Notes under the pieces: generated by a model
The model's input: the letters and a program-made list of their open reading frames with translations, nothing else
Databases searched by the model: none
What the model was told of the DNA's origin: nothing
From: Pyrococcus kukulkanii
GTDB taxonomy: Archaea > Methanobacteriota_B > Thermococci > Thermococcales > Thermococcaceae
Assembly (NCBI RefSeq): GCF_001577775.1
Contig: NZ_CP010835.1
Coordinates: 1,178,001-1,242,000 of the forward strand
DNA length: 64,000 nucleotides
Direction of reading: 5' to 3'
In this document: positions 8,680 to 18,135 of the stretch, one piece after another
Numbering within the stretch: the first letter of the stretch is position 1
How the letters are laid out: each line of letters opens with the position of its first letter
Position numbers and translations under genes: made by a program

Positions 8680-9150
8680 TTGAAGTTCATAGCCACGTGC
8701 CCTCCGGGAAGGGAAGGAGATGCAATGCTCGAACTTGAGTGGGCGATAAACGCTCGGGTTAGGAGGACGAAGTGGGGTGGCGTGCTCCTAGGTGAAACCA
8801 ACCTCGAGCGGGATGAAGCGGTAAGGAAGGTTAGGGAGTTTGAAACTTTCGCCCTTCAAAGCTTCATTCCCATAGATGATGTAGTTGACCTTAAGGATCT
8901 TGAAGAGAAAGTTAGGGAGATAAGGCTACCCCCAGGAAAGAGCTTTGCCGTGAGGGTTAAGGTTAGAGGGGCAAAGGTTGGGGAGAAGTCTCTTGAGAGA
9001 AAATTAGGTGGGATTATAAAGGCAGTAAGCGGCAATCCGGTGAACCTTGAAAGGCCCGATATCATAATTATGGTTAACGTCCTTGGCAAAAAAGCTGGGA
9101 TTTCAGTTCTAAGACCTGAGGAGATTGTGAAGAAAGAAGCTAGGGACTAA
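8680..9150 (+). CDS. Stand-alone THUMP-domain RNA-binding protein
   Basis: The 156-residue protein has a ferredoxin-like N-terminal part (ATCPPGREGDAMLEL) and a THUMP domain (about 60-150: KSFAVRVKVRG, VNLERPDIIIMVNVL). It resembles archaeal Tan1-like proteins that help acetylate cytidines in tRNA; no catalytic domain is present. The start is TTG 8680, chosen because AGGAGGT at 8666-8672 is well spaced and because the THUMP N-subdomain is complete from there. It probably shares a transcript with the agmatinase gene. Its stop overlaps the convergent ATPase gene by four bases. Confidence 0.85.
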   Translation: MKFIATCPPGREGDAMLELEWAINARVRRTKWGGVLLGETNLERDEAVRKVREFETFALQSFIPIDDVVDLKDLEEKVREIRLPPGKSFAVRVKVRGAKVGEKSLERKLGGIIKAVSGNPVNLERPDIIIMVNVLGKKAGISVLRPEEIVKKEARD

Positions 9151-10136
9151 AGTTCGAGGCATGCCTTCCTGTAGATGGGATCAGATATGACGTACAGGTT
9201 CCCCTTCTTGGACACGAGGTAGAGCTTTTGTAAGGTAGTAAGGAACTTGTAGAGGCCTGACTTTGAGGGGCCAAGCTTTAAGAGCTCGCTCCACTTTGCT
9301 CCAAATGCCATAGCCCTTAAGACCTTCCTAGCCCATTCCGGCCTGTTTCTTAGTATATTTTCAAGTTCTCCCCTTGCTACCTTAACTCCTTCACCGATGG
9401 CCTCTTCTAGAGCCTTTTTATGGGAAATTCCAGTACATCTCCTCAGCCCGTAGAAGCTCAGCCATCCAGGCAGGGTTCCCAACTCCTCAATAGTTTCTGA
9501 GAGCTCTTTGGAAGTAAACGGGGCATTACACTTCTTTAATCCTTTTTCAAGGAACTCAAGGGCAGTTTGTAAATCCCAGGGTCCAATTTCGATCTTTATT
9601 GGGCTCCTCCCATACAGGGGATTTTGTGGGTCTGGATTGAGGAGCGAGTCCATAAGGCCAATTGCTGAGCCCGTAAAGATGAATTCAACGTCTCTCCTCG
9701 TGTTCCTTACCAAAGACAGAATGTTAAGGAACTGGTTCACTCCCTGCTTTATGTCCTGAACTTCATCGAACACGACGACTGCCTTTTTAAGTCCCAGGAG
9801 AACATCCTCTAGGATTGCTGAGGGTTTCTCGACTTCCCTTTCTACCTCTATCGGACCTACCCTTACCCTTTTTATACCCTTCATCTTTGATCTTCCTAAT
9901 GCACTGAGTATCCTTAAGGTCGCATCCCTCAGGTTTTCTGCTCCTTTGAAATTTACATAGAAGGTCTTCTTTCCCATCAGGTTTGCCGATACAATAGCTA
10001 GACTTGTCTTTCCAGCCATTCTCGGCCCCAGGATGGCTACCCAGGCATTGTTTTTAAGTGCCTTTGTAATTGTTCTAAGTTCATCCTCCCTATCAAACAG
10101 CTCCTCTCTGTTATGGCAGGGGCCCTGAAGAAACAT
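9147..10136 (-). CDS. Archaeal ATPase (Arch_ATPase family)
   Basis: The 329-residue P-loop ATPase has Walker A GPRMAGKTS (37-45), Walker B VVVFDEVQD, sensor FIFTGSAIG and a C-terminal winged-helix-like region (about 260-329). It is a distant paralog of the ATPases at 2169 and 17096. Two identical palindromes lie two bases upstream of the ATG, so the gene may be autoregulated or controlled by a dedicated repressor. Cellular role unknown. Confidence 0.83.
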   Translation of the reverse strand: MFLQGPCHNREELFDREDELRTITKALKNNAWVAILGPRMAGKTSLAIVSANLMGKKTFYVNFKGAENLRDATLRILSALGRSKMKGIKRVRVGPIEVEREVEKPSAILEDVLLGLKKAVVVFDEVQDIKQGVNQFLNILSLVRNTRRDVEFIFTGSAIGLMDSLLNPDPQNPLYGRSPIKIEIGPWDLQTALEFLEKGLKKCNAPFTSKELSETIEELGTLPGWLSFYGLRRCTGISHKKALEEAIGEGVKVARGELENILRNRPEWARKVLRAMAFGAKWSELLKLGPSKSGLYKFLTTLQKLYLVSKKGNLYVISDPIYRKACLEL

Positions 10137-10138
10137 AG

Positions 10139-10170
10139 GTTCACCCTGTGAACTAGTTCACCCTGTGAAC
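10139..10170. promoter_or_regulatory. Two tandem palindromes, likely operator of the ATPase gene
   Basis: The perfect palindrome GTTCACCCTGTGAAC (six-base arms, three-base centre) occurs at 10139-10153 and again at 10156-10170, 17 bases centre to centre. It fills the whole gap between the ATPase start codon (10136) and the queC stop (10171). The arrangement resembles a double operator for a dimeric regulator; the regulator is not identified. Confidence 0.65.
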
Positions 10171-10890
10171 TTATAACTTTGGCGGTACCAGATAGACCGT
10201 CTTGTCCTCCCCTATCCCCTTTATAAGCCCGCGGTGCCTCCTCACACAGCTCTCACACTGTCCGCAGTGTATTGGCTTTCCATCTTCGGTGAATCCTTGG
10301 GGCATATAGCATGAGTTCGAATACTCGTACTTGGCATTTAACTCTTTTAGCAGTTTGGCTATCCCCCTCTTATCCATATTTATGAGGGGTGCAATGACCT
10401 TGACGGGGTTCATGGTTGCTAGCTCTAGTGCCTTGTTAATTCTCTCAACGAAGTCCTGGGTGTTGTCTGGGAATGTAACACCTTCTTCGGCGTTGAAGCC
10501 TACAATTATATCCCCTCCGCCCATTGCGTCAAGCAGAGAGGCGGCAACTGAAATCAAAACTAGATTTCTCGCTGGAACCCACACTGCCTTGGCCGTTTCC
10601 TTGGCCCTCTCAACGTTTTCTAGCTCTTCCGCTGTTACCCTGGGAGTTTCTCCCCTCACCAATGTAGTTCCAGCTAGCTTAGAGAATTCTTCGAGAAAAT
10701 TAAGCTTAATGATCTTAAGTGGAACGTTCAGCTCTTTGGAGAAGAACTCAGCCACTTTATTAGTCACCTTCTCCTCATTACTCCCATAGTTTACCGTTAG
10801 CATTATTACTTCTTTGTAATTCTTCTTTGCCCAGTAGAGGCAAGCTGTTGAATCTAATCCGCCCGAGAATAGGACTACTGCCCTCTTCAT
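10171..10890 (-). CDS. queC: 7-cyano-7-deazaguanine synthase (QueC)
   Basis: The 239-residue protein has the N-type ATP-pyrophosphatase motif SGGLDS (9-14), the ARN segment [11 protein letters not shown] and the C-terminal zinc site CYMP...HCGQCESC. QueC converts 7-carboxy-7-deazaguanine to preQ0 using ammonia and ATP; in archaea preQ0 is inserted into tRNA position 15 and becomes archaeosine. The start ATG lies inside the end of the upstream membrane-protein frame, which overlaps by 113 bases, so a joint transcript is likely. Confidence 0.95.
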   Translation of the reverse strand: MKRAVVLFSGGLDSTACLYWAKKNYKEVIMLTVNYGSNEEKVTNKVAEFFSKELNVPLKIIKLNFLEEFSKLAGTTLVRGETPRVTAEELENVERAKETAKAVWVPARNLVLISVAASLLDAMGGGDIIVGFNAEEGVTFPDNTQDFVERINKALELATMNPVKVIAPLINMDKRGIAKLLKELNAKYEYSNSCYMPQGFTEDGKPIHCGQCESCVRRHRGLIKGIGEDKTVYLVPPKL

Positions 10891-11920
10891 TTCTTACCCT
10901 CCCACTCAGTATTGCCCCCATTATTGCCAATAATATCCTATTATCTATCCCAGCGTCTATAGAATACACCAGGATTGAAATTGTGAAATTTAAAGACTCT
11001 TCCCTTATTTCACTTTCCTTTGCCATGATACCAATTAAGAAGCTTTCAATGATCCCCAGGATACCAAAATCAGCCACTGGTTGGCCGAATATTAAATAAG
11101 TATATCGTCCCTCACCACCAAGAAAAGTTGCAACAAGTCTTCTGGGATCTGGAGAAAAAAGTAGGCTTCCGTGATAAATCCCCCAAGGTATCCCCCTAAC
11201 TGCAAGATTAGTAAACGTTAGGAATGTGAATCCGATTCTGACAAGTAGCTTTTCAATGTTTCCGCTAAGTATCAGTATTGCAATACCAGCAATCCCCACG
11301 ATGATAGTGTTCTTTGCCTTTACATCCCTCTTGGAGATAGAAAGAAGATATGCAACTGTTATCCAGAGGATGTATGATCTGAAAGTTCCAATGAAGAATA
11401 TTGCGACCATCGTAAGAGTATAAACTAATTTTATCCTTCGGTCTATGTTTGAGTATGTTATGGCTATTGTGCTCAGATATGCAGAGATCCCGAGAATCCT
11501 TGAGAACTCAAACCTAAGTGACTGGTTAAATAGTGGGACTCCAATGACTAGAAATGCAAGTATCGGAATTAAAAGGGAGTATACAAAGGCAATGGGTACG
11601 CTTTTTGAATATACATCAACACCCTTTCTGTAAAAAAATAATAATATGAGGGCTATAACTGGGCCAATCGGGAAATATATGAAGGAGAACAATATAATTA
11701 CTGCCTCATATACAACGTTTGGAATCTTAAACTTCCATATCTTCCAGCCGATATTCATGGCAAGAAAATTTAGAAGCAAGAGTGTCATTCCAACTGCCAT
11801 TTCATGAGGTTTGTATCCCCTGGAATATATAACAGCCCTTATATTTTCATTTAAGAGTGTAAACATTATAAGGAGCACGTAAAATATGAAGGTCGTGTTG
11901 AATACGTAGAATTTCCTCAT
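10778..11920 (-). CDS. Polytopic membrane protein, possibly Wzy-like polysaccharide polymerase
   Basis: The 380-residue protein has roughly ten hydrophobic segments over residues 1-340, followed by a hydrophilic tail of about 40 residues encoded inside queC in another frame. The loop [13 protein letters not shown] and the TFRSY segment in a membrane context recall O-antigen polymerase-like proteins. That is a weak resemblance, so I give the function only as possible. It is divergent from the GT-C glycosyltransferase, which supports a glycan-related role. CTTTTTAAAG at about 11942-11951 places the transcript start near the ATG 11920/GTG 11923 pair, suggesting a leaderless mRNA. Confidence 0.6.
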   Translation of the reverse strand: MRKFYVFNTTFIFYVLLIMFTLLNENIRAVIYSRGYKPHEMAVGMTLLLLNFLAMNIGWKIWKFKIPNVVYEAVIILFSFIYFPIGPVIALILLFFYRKGVDVYSKSVPIAFVYSLLIPILAFLVIGVPLFNQSLRFEFSRILGISAYLSTIAITYSNIDRRIKLVYTLTMVAIFFIGTFRSYILWITVAYLLSISKRDVKAKNTIIVGIAGIAILILSGNIEKLLVRIGFTFLTFTNLAVRGIPWGIYHGSLLFSPDPRRLVATFLGGEGRYTYLIFGQPVADFGILGIIESFLIGIMAKESEIREESLNFTISILVYSIDAGIDNRILLAIMGAILSGRVRNEEGSSPILGRIRFNSLPLLGKEELQRSNNANGKLWE

Positions 11921-11959
11921 CACTATTGAATTAGGCTACACTTTAAAAAGGTGATTACA

Positions 11960-14424
11960 ATGGGAAGGAGATTAAACCTTGGGATCGTCCTTCTGATCAT
12001 AGCGTCCTTTATCGTTAGACTTATCCCTCATAGGATGATGGTTCTTGTTGTCTATGATGAATACCTTCATAGGGACATCACTCTTAGGTTAGTTAAGGAG
12101 GGGATACTTTCAATTTCAAAGGATCCCCTGTCCTTGTTAGGGCTTAAACCTTACAGTTATCCTCCTCTCTTCCACATAATAGGGGCATTATTGTATAAGG
12201 CTTTTCATACTAGCATGTTGTTCTATCTCCTCCCAGCTATATATGGTACCTTAGCTGTAATTGGATTTTACTATGCCTTTGCTGAGATAGCTGGGAACAA
12301 AAGGGTTGCCTTAATCGCGGCAACTTTTTTGTCATTTCTCCCAACTTTATATACAGAACGAGCCTTTATATTCCTGAGAATTTGGGTTTATTCCTATTTT
12401 CAATGGCCTTATACTTCTTAGTTAAGTTCCTTAAGGGAGAGAGAGCTGGGTTGCCATATCTAATTATCGTCCTTTCAATATACTCTATGACTCATAGGGG
12501 ATGGCTATTTTTCGTAATCGTTGCAGGGATATTGATACTGTCAAGGTACTGGGATGTAGTTAGTAGATATCTTCATATTTTGCTAATCTTTGCCATAATC
12601 GGGTATCTTGCCTATAATTGGCTTCCAGTAATTAAATCCACCATTGGAGGGCTTATTTTAAGGTTACAAAGGAGTGAGGTGAGCTTTCTTGGGTACTTTA
12701 AGTGGATAGGTGTTGTTCAGTTGACACTGGGAGTAATGGCCACTAAGAGGTACCTTTTGAAAGATCCCGTAAGAAGGGGAATGGCGATTTGGGCTTGGGC
12801 CTTTATTTTTGCTGGAGGCATGTCATTTAGGTTTAGAGATCCATATGCTTCTATTCCCTTGTCCCTGATGGCCTCAGAATTACTCCTTTACGAGATTTAT
12901 CCAAGTATCAGTCGTTATCTTACTTTACTGTTTTCGAATGTCCGTGGATTTGGCGCTGGAATATTTAGGAGTATTCCTAAGAAAAAGCACGTTTCCATAC
13001 TCCTGAGCGGGTTAATTGTTGTAACTCCTCTCATTCAGGGGACGTACGCTGCATTAAATTACATTAATCCACCTGCAATAGTTGATAAGGAAGCTTACCA
13101 GTGGATCATTAAAAACACACCTGAAAACGCAACGATTCTTGTATGGTGGGATATGGGTTACCTACTTATTGGGAATACACATAGAAGGGATGTTGTTATA
13201 TGGAAGAAGGTTTATCAGGGTTTCTTCACGGAAGCTCCTGAAACAAAAGAGGCGAAGAGGGCGTATATGGATCATGTTATCATGTTCGCTTCCAATCAAA
13301 GGCAGAGAGTATACTACCTGTTAAAGAAATATAACGTTAGCTACATCTTTGTTGACAGAATAAGGCTATCTTATGGATTTATAAAATATGGTCTTATGGA
13401 GTACGCTCCGTACGATCCACATTTCAGGCTTGAGTTTTGCAATGGCAATTCGCAGATATACAGGTTTATTCCTGATCCCCCAATTAAACCAAACAGAATT
13501 GCTCCCATTGTCGTTAATGGAACGTTTTCTCCACTTGTCTCATTTTTGGAAAAATTCTGGACGGGTTATAACTACGCGGACTACGATGACTCATACAAGG
13601 CGTACTTTAATTTAAACGCCTGGATTGCTAGAATGTATTACGAGCTTTATAAATTGTCAGGGAATAAAAATCTTGAAGAAAGGTACAGGTGGTTGCTTAA
13701 GTGGTTGGCATATAAGAGAATGGATGACGGTTCTTATCCGTGGGGGGTTCCTCCAAACAACTACACTTTGTACACAGCGTATACCCTCGAGCCCCTCAAA
13801 GGCTTAAATGTACCCGGAATTGAGAAAAGTCTCGAGTTCCTGAAGTTAAGGGAGAGAGAAGACTACTTCATGACAACGGCTAAGGATAAGAAGGGTTCCC
13901 TTGTTATTGATGCCCTGTTGCTCCCGATATATAAGGAGCTTAGCATCCTAAACAATGATACTGAGATCAATGTGCTCAACAAGCTCCTTCAGGCTCAAAA
14001 AGATGATGGAAGCTGGAATGAAAATGTTGGAACAACGATAGCGGTTGCGAGTGGATTGGCAAGGTATTACCAATTAACTCAAAATCGTGCGGTTTTAGTC
14101 TCCATAAAAAAAGCTGCTCAGTGGCTTATGGAAAACATAGAAGATGATGGTAGGTTGAAACTTGAAGGAGTTGGATACACATACTCCAGGGTAACTTACG
14201 CTCAGTTGGCCTTTATATTCCATGTTGCTGGGTATTACGAACTGAGGGATCTTGAACTAAAATTCATAAGGGAAACTTATGATCCAAATAAGGAACCTAG
14301 GCCCTTAGACTCCTTGGTGGGGATATATAGGTATGTATCCTACATCTACAATTATGAACAGGGGTTATATTTTGTCAATGACCTTATTAAGAACCACAAT
14401 CTCTTGAAGTTTAGCCCAATTTAA
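11960..14424 (+). pseudogene. GT-C family membrane glycosyltransferase with C-terminal alpha/alpha toroid domain, frameshifted
   Basis: Two frames form one gene. The first (11960-12421) begins with a membrane segment and an acidic VYDEYLHRD loop, typical of the catalytic loop of GT-C enzymes such as STT3/AglB and PMT, then SYPPLFH. The second continues from about 12358 with SLYIPENLGLFLF, further membrane helices, a WWDMGY motif close to the AglB WWDYG, and a soluble domain (about the last 280 residues) with repeated helical hairpins like a terpene-cyclase toroid. One base appears lost at about 12353-12361. This could be a real mutation, a sequencing error or recoding. Intact, it would transfer sugar from a lipid carrier. 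ATG 11960 follows GGTGAT. Confidence 0.75.
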
Positions 14425-14575
14425 TCCAATTTATTTTGCCGAGATATCCAATCTTTTGCATATCTATTGGGCTAAATTTCAGAAATGGTCATTAGAGAAC
14501 TAAGCTATTCACGTTAATTTTAAATACGTTCTTTCTTTATCACTCCCGGTTATTCTAAGCCGGAGGTGAACGGAA

Positions 14576-17032
14576 ATGGCGTACAAGTTCATAAAGTGGT
14601 TTGAGGAGCTCAGTAAAGAAGACGTCCCACTTGTCGGTGGTAAGGGTGCAAACCTCGGTGAAATGACGAAGGCTGGCATTCCAGTTCCACCAGGATTCTG
14701 TGTTACAGCTGAAGCATACAAGTACTTCGTTGAGAACGTTAAGGTTTCCAAGGAAGACATTAAGAAGATTCTTGGTGAAAAAGCAAATAAGGGTACAATT
14801 GCTGAGGTTCTTGCCCAGGCTCCTGACGAGCCAAGGATTCTCCAGGAGTGGATAGTGGACATAATCAGCAGAACCAACGTTGATGACTCAAAGCAGCTCC
14901 AAGAGAACACTGAGGCAATTAGAGAGCTCATAAAGGCCCTTGAGATGCCTCCAGAGATTGCAGATGAGATCAAGCAGGCTTACAAGGAGCTCAGCCAGAG
15001 GTTCGGTCAGGAAGAGGTTTACGTTGCCGTAAGATCATCAGCTACCGCTGAGGATCTCCCAGAGGCTTCATTCGCCGGTCAGCAGGAGACTTACCTTGAC
15101 GTTCTTGGAGCAGATGATGTTATCGACAAGGTGAAGAAGTGCTGGGCCTCACTCTGGACTGCGAGGGCAACCTTCTACAGGGCCAAGCAGGGATTCGACC
15201 ACAGCAAGGTCTACCTCTCAGCTGTAGTTCAGAAGATGGTTAACAGTGAGAAGAGCGGGGTCATGTTCACTGCTAACCCAGTCACCAACAACAGGAACGA
15301 GATAATGATCAACGCTTCTTGGGGTCTTGGTGAGGCTGTAGTTAGCGGTGCTGTGACACCTGATGAGTACATTGTCGAGAAGGGCACCTGGAAGATTAAG
15401 GAGAAGGTCATCGCCAAGAAGGAAGTCATGGTCGTTAGGAACCCCGAGACTGGTAAGGGCACTGTGATGGTTAAGGTTGCCGAGTACCTTGGCCCAGAGT
15501 GGGTTGAGAAGCAGGTTCTTACCGATGAGCAGATTATTGAGGTTGCAAAGATGGGTCAGAGGATTGAGGAGCACTACGGCTGGCCACAGGACATTGAGTG
15601 GGCTTATGACAAGGACGACGGCAAGCTCTACATTGTCCAGAGCAGGCCAATCACGACCCTCAAGGAGGAGACTGCTGGTGAGGAGGTAGAAGAGGTTGAG
15701 GAGGCAGAGGTCATCCTCAAGGGTCTTGGTGCCTCACCAGGAATTGGTGCAGGTAGGGTTGTAGTTATCTTCGATGCAAGCGAGATCGATAAGGTCAAGG
15801 AGGGTGACGTTCTCGTAACGACAATGACCAACCCAGACATGGTTCCAGCGATGAAGAGGGCCGCTGCAATAATTACCGACGAGGGTGGAAGGACGAGCCA
15901 CGCTGCAATAGTTTCAAGAGAGCTCGGAATTCCATGTGTCGTTGGTACCAAGGAGGCAACCAAGAAGCTCAAGACCGGAATGTACGTTACAGTTGACGGT
16001 GCGAGAGGTCTCGTTTACAAGGGAATCGTCAAGAGCCTAGTCAAGAAGAAGGAGGAAGCTAAGGCCGAGGCTGGAGCAGCTGGAGCAGTTGCCGCTGCAC
16101 CATTAGTCACCGGAACGCTCGTTAAGGTTAACGTTTCAATGCCTGAGGTTGCCGAGAGGGCTGCAGCTACTGGAGCTGATGGTGTAGGACTACTTAGGGC
16201 TGAGCATATGATCCTCAGCATTGGACAGCACCCGATCAAGTTTATCAGGGAAGGCAAGGAGGAGGAGCTCGTCGAGAAGCTTGCTGAGGGAATCGAGAAG
16301 GTTGCAGCCGCATTCTATCCAAGGCCAGTCTGGTACAGAACCCTTGATGCTCCAACCAACGAGTTCAGGGAGATGCCTGGTGGAGAGGACGAGCCAGAAG
16401 AGAGGAACCCAATGCTTGGATGGAGGGGTATTAGGAGAGGTCTTGATCAGCCTGAGCTACTGAGGGCCGAGTTCAAGGCAATCAAGAAGGTCGTTGAGAA
16501 GGGCTACAACAACATTGGTGTAATGCTACCACTCGTCAGCCACCCAGAGCAGATAAGGAAGGCTAAGGAGATAGCTAGAGAAGTTGGCCTTGAGCCGCAC
16601 AAGGACGTTGCCTGGGGTGTCATGATCGAGGTTCCAGCTGCAGCAATAATCATCGAGGACCTCATCAGGGAGGGCATCGACTTCATCAGCTTTGGAACTA
16701 ACGACCTGACCCAGTACACGCTCGCAATTGACAGGGACAACGAGAGGGTTGCCAAGCTCTACGACGAGACCCACCCAGCAGTGCTCAAGTTAATCAAGCA
16801 CGTCATCAAGGTCTGTAAGAGGTACGGAGTCGAGACCAGCATCTGCGGACAGGCCGGAAGTGATCCGAAGATGGCAAGAATACTTGTCAGGCTCGGTATT
16901 GACAGCATCTCAGCCAACCCAGATGCAGTGCAGCTAATCAGGCAGGTAGTTGCTCAGGAAGAGAGGAAGCTCATGCTCGAGGCTGCAAGGAGGCAGCTCT
17001 TCGAGGAAGAGGAAGAAGAGGATCTCTTCTGA
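14576..17032 (+). CDS. ppsA: Phosphoenolpyruvate synthase
   Basis: The 818-residue protein matches full-length PEP synthase. An N-terminal ATP-grasp domain (VGGKGANLGEM, SFAGQQETYLDV) is followed by the swivelling phosphohistidine domain, GGRTSHAAIVSRELG with the catalytic His near 442, and a C-terminal PEP-binding barrel ending in SICGQAGSDP with the proton-donor Cys near 756. It interconverts pyruvate plus ATP and PEP plus AMP plus phosphate, and is one of the most abundant enzymes in Pyrococcus. GGAGGTGA precedes ATG 14576; TTTTAAATA at 14517-14525 is the likely TATA box. Codon use is markedly more regular than in its neighbours, as expected for high expression. Confidence 0.97.
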   Translation: MAYKFIKWFEELSKEDVPLVGGKGANLGEMTKAGIPVPPGFCVTAEAYKYFVENVKVSKEDIKKILGEKANKGTIAEVLAQAPDEPRILQEWIVDIISRTNVDDSKQLQENTEAIRELIKALEMPPEIADEIKQAYKELSQRFGQEEVYVAVRSSATAEDLPEASFAGQQETYLDVLGADDVIDKVKKCWASLWTARATFYRAKQGFDHSKVYLSAVVQKMVNSEKSGVMFTANPVTNNRNEIMINASWGLGEAVVSGAVTPDEYIVEKGTWKIKEKVIAKKEVMVVRNPETGKGTVMVKVAEYLGPEWVEKQVLTDEQIIEVAKMGQRIEEHYGWPQDIEWAYDKDDGKLYIVQSRPITTLKEETAGEEVEEVEEAEVILKGLGASPGIGAGRVVVIFDASEIDKVKEGDVLVTTMTNPDMVPAMKRAAAIITDEGGRTSHAAIVSRELGIPCVVGTKEATKKLKTGMYVTVDGARGLVYKGIVKSLVKKKEEAKAEAGAAGAVAAAPLVTGTLVKVNVSMPEVAERAAATGADGVGLLRAEHMILSIGQHPIKFIREGKEEELVEKLAEGIEKVAAAFYPRPVWYRTLDAPTNEFREMPGGEDEPEERNPMLGWRGIRRGLDQPELLRAEFKAIKKVVEKGYNNIGVMLPLVSHPEQIRKAKEIAREVGLEPHKDVAWGVMIEVPAAAIIIEDLIREGIDFISFGTNDLTQYTLAIDRDNERVAKLYDETHPAVLKLIKHVIKVCKRYGVETSICGQAGSDPKMARILVRLGIDSISANPDAVQLIRQVVAQEERKLMLEAARRQLFEEEEEEDLF

Positions 17033-17095
17033 ATTCTTCTCTTTCTTCAAGTAATATTTTTATCATCTCCTCTGGATTAGTTATTGGTGGATGGC

Positions 17096-18121
17096 ATGTT
17101 CTTCGATAGGGAGGAAGAACTTAGGGCTTTGCTGAGCTTAATATCTTATGAACCAAACATGATAACCTTTGTCTACGGCCCAATAAACTCTGGAAAAACT
17201 GCTTTGATTGATGAGTTCATCAAGAGGCTTCCAAACGACTACTTAGCTTTCAAAATTAATTTTAGGAGATCTCCTATTACAGGTTATGAAGAGTTTGTTG
17301 ATGTGTTGTTCTCACTAGATCTTAGAAACAATATTAGAACTTTAAAGGATGCAATTTCTCTAGTTCTCTCCGTTGGAAAGGAAGTTTTTGGATTTCCAAT
17401 TCCTAGTGAGCTTTTTGAGAGAATAGTTATGGAAAAGAAGCCAAAAAATGCTTTTACATATATCGCGACTCTTATGGAAGAAATTAGGAGGGCGGGTAAG
17501 AATCCTATTCTGATTGTTGATGAGTTACAGGTTATTGGGGACTTGAAGGTTAATGGCCCGTTGATCTATGAGCTGTTCAACTTCTTTGTTCACTTGACTA
17601 AGGAGGAGCACTTGGCTCATGTTTTTGTCGTTACTTCTGATAGTCTATTCATAGAGAAAGTCTATAATGAAGCAATGCTTCAGGGGAGGGTAGATTACTT
17701 CCTAGTTGATGATTTCGATAAGGAAACTTCTCTCAAATTCCTCGTGTCCCAGGGATTTACTAATGATGAGGCTGAGTTAGTCTGGAGCTACTTTGGGGGT
17801 AAGCCTGTTTATCTTGTTGAGGCTTTAAAGCATAGGGAGGAACTCAAGGAGTGGTGCGAGGGAACGCTTGAGGCTAAGTTCCACTGGCTGCTCTATTCCC
17901 TCAACTCACTTAGAAGAACTAACAAAGAGCTTTTTGAAGAAGTTTTGAGTCTACTTGTGAAGTTCAGGGAGAATGAGGAAGTTGAGTGTTTGGATATAAA
18001 TGAGGCGGTGGCTTGGACGGTTAAAAACAATGTTCTATTCCTCGATCCAAGGAGGGGAATTTTAAGGCCTCAAGGGAGGCTTGAACTTTTAGCGATAAGG
18101 AAGGCACTTGAAAAGTTATAA
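17096..18121 (+). CDS. Archaeal ATPase, paralog A of a tandem pair
   Basis: This is a P-loop ATPase of about 341 residues starting MFFDREEEL, with Walker A GPINSGKT (28-35), Walker B ILIVDELQV and sensor VVTSDSLF. ATG 17096 is chosen over the in-frame TTG 17084 because GGTGG (17086-17090) precedes it and the sibling gene starts at the same residue. The block 17666-17873 is base-for-base identical to 19908-20115 in the sibling, while the flanks have diverged, pointing to recent gene conversion. The next gene begins a few bases downstream. Function unknown. Confidence 0.82.
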   Translation: MFFDREEELRALLSLISYEPNMITFVYGPINSGKTALIDEFIKRLPNDYLAFKINFRRSPITGYEEFVDVLFSLDLRNNIRTLKDAISLVLSVGKEVFGFPIPSELFERIVMEKKPKNAFTYIATLMEEIRRAGKNPILIVDELQVIGDLKVNGPLIYELFNFFVHLTKEEHLAHVFVVTSDSLFIEKVYNEAMLQGRVDYFLVDDFDKETSLKFLVSQGFTNDEAELVWSYFGGKPVYLVEALKHREELKEWCEGTLEAKFHWLLYSLNSLRRTNKELFEEVLSLLVKFRENEEVECLDINEAVAWTVKNNVLFLDPRRGILRPQGRLELLAIRKALEKL

Positions 18122-18135
18122 TGGAGGTGGCAAAT

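Noticed and set aside
14538-14554. TATCAC-N5-GTTATT as a Thermococcales glycolytic (TGM) regulator site before ppsA
   Set aside because: Only the first half-site matches. The site lies downstream of the TATA box, where repression of a gluconeogenic gene would be unexpected.
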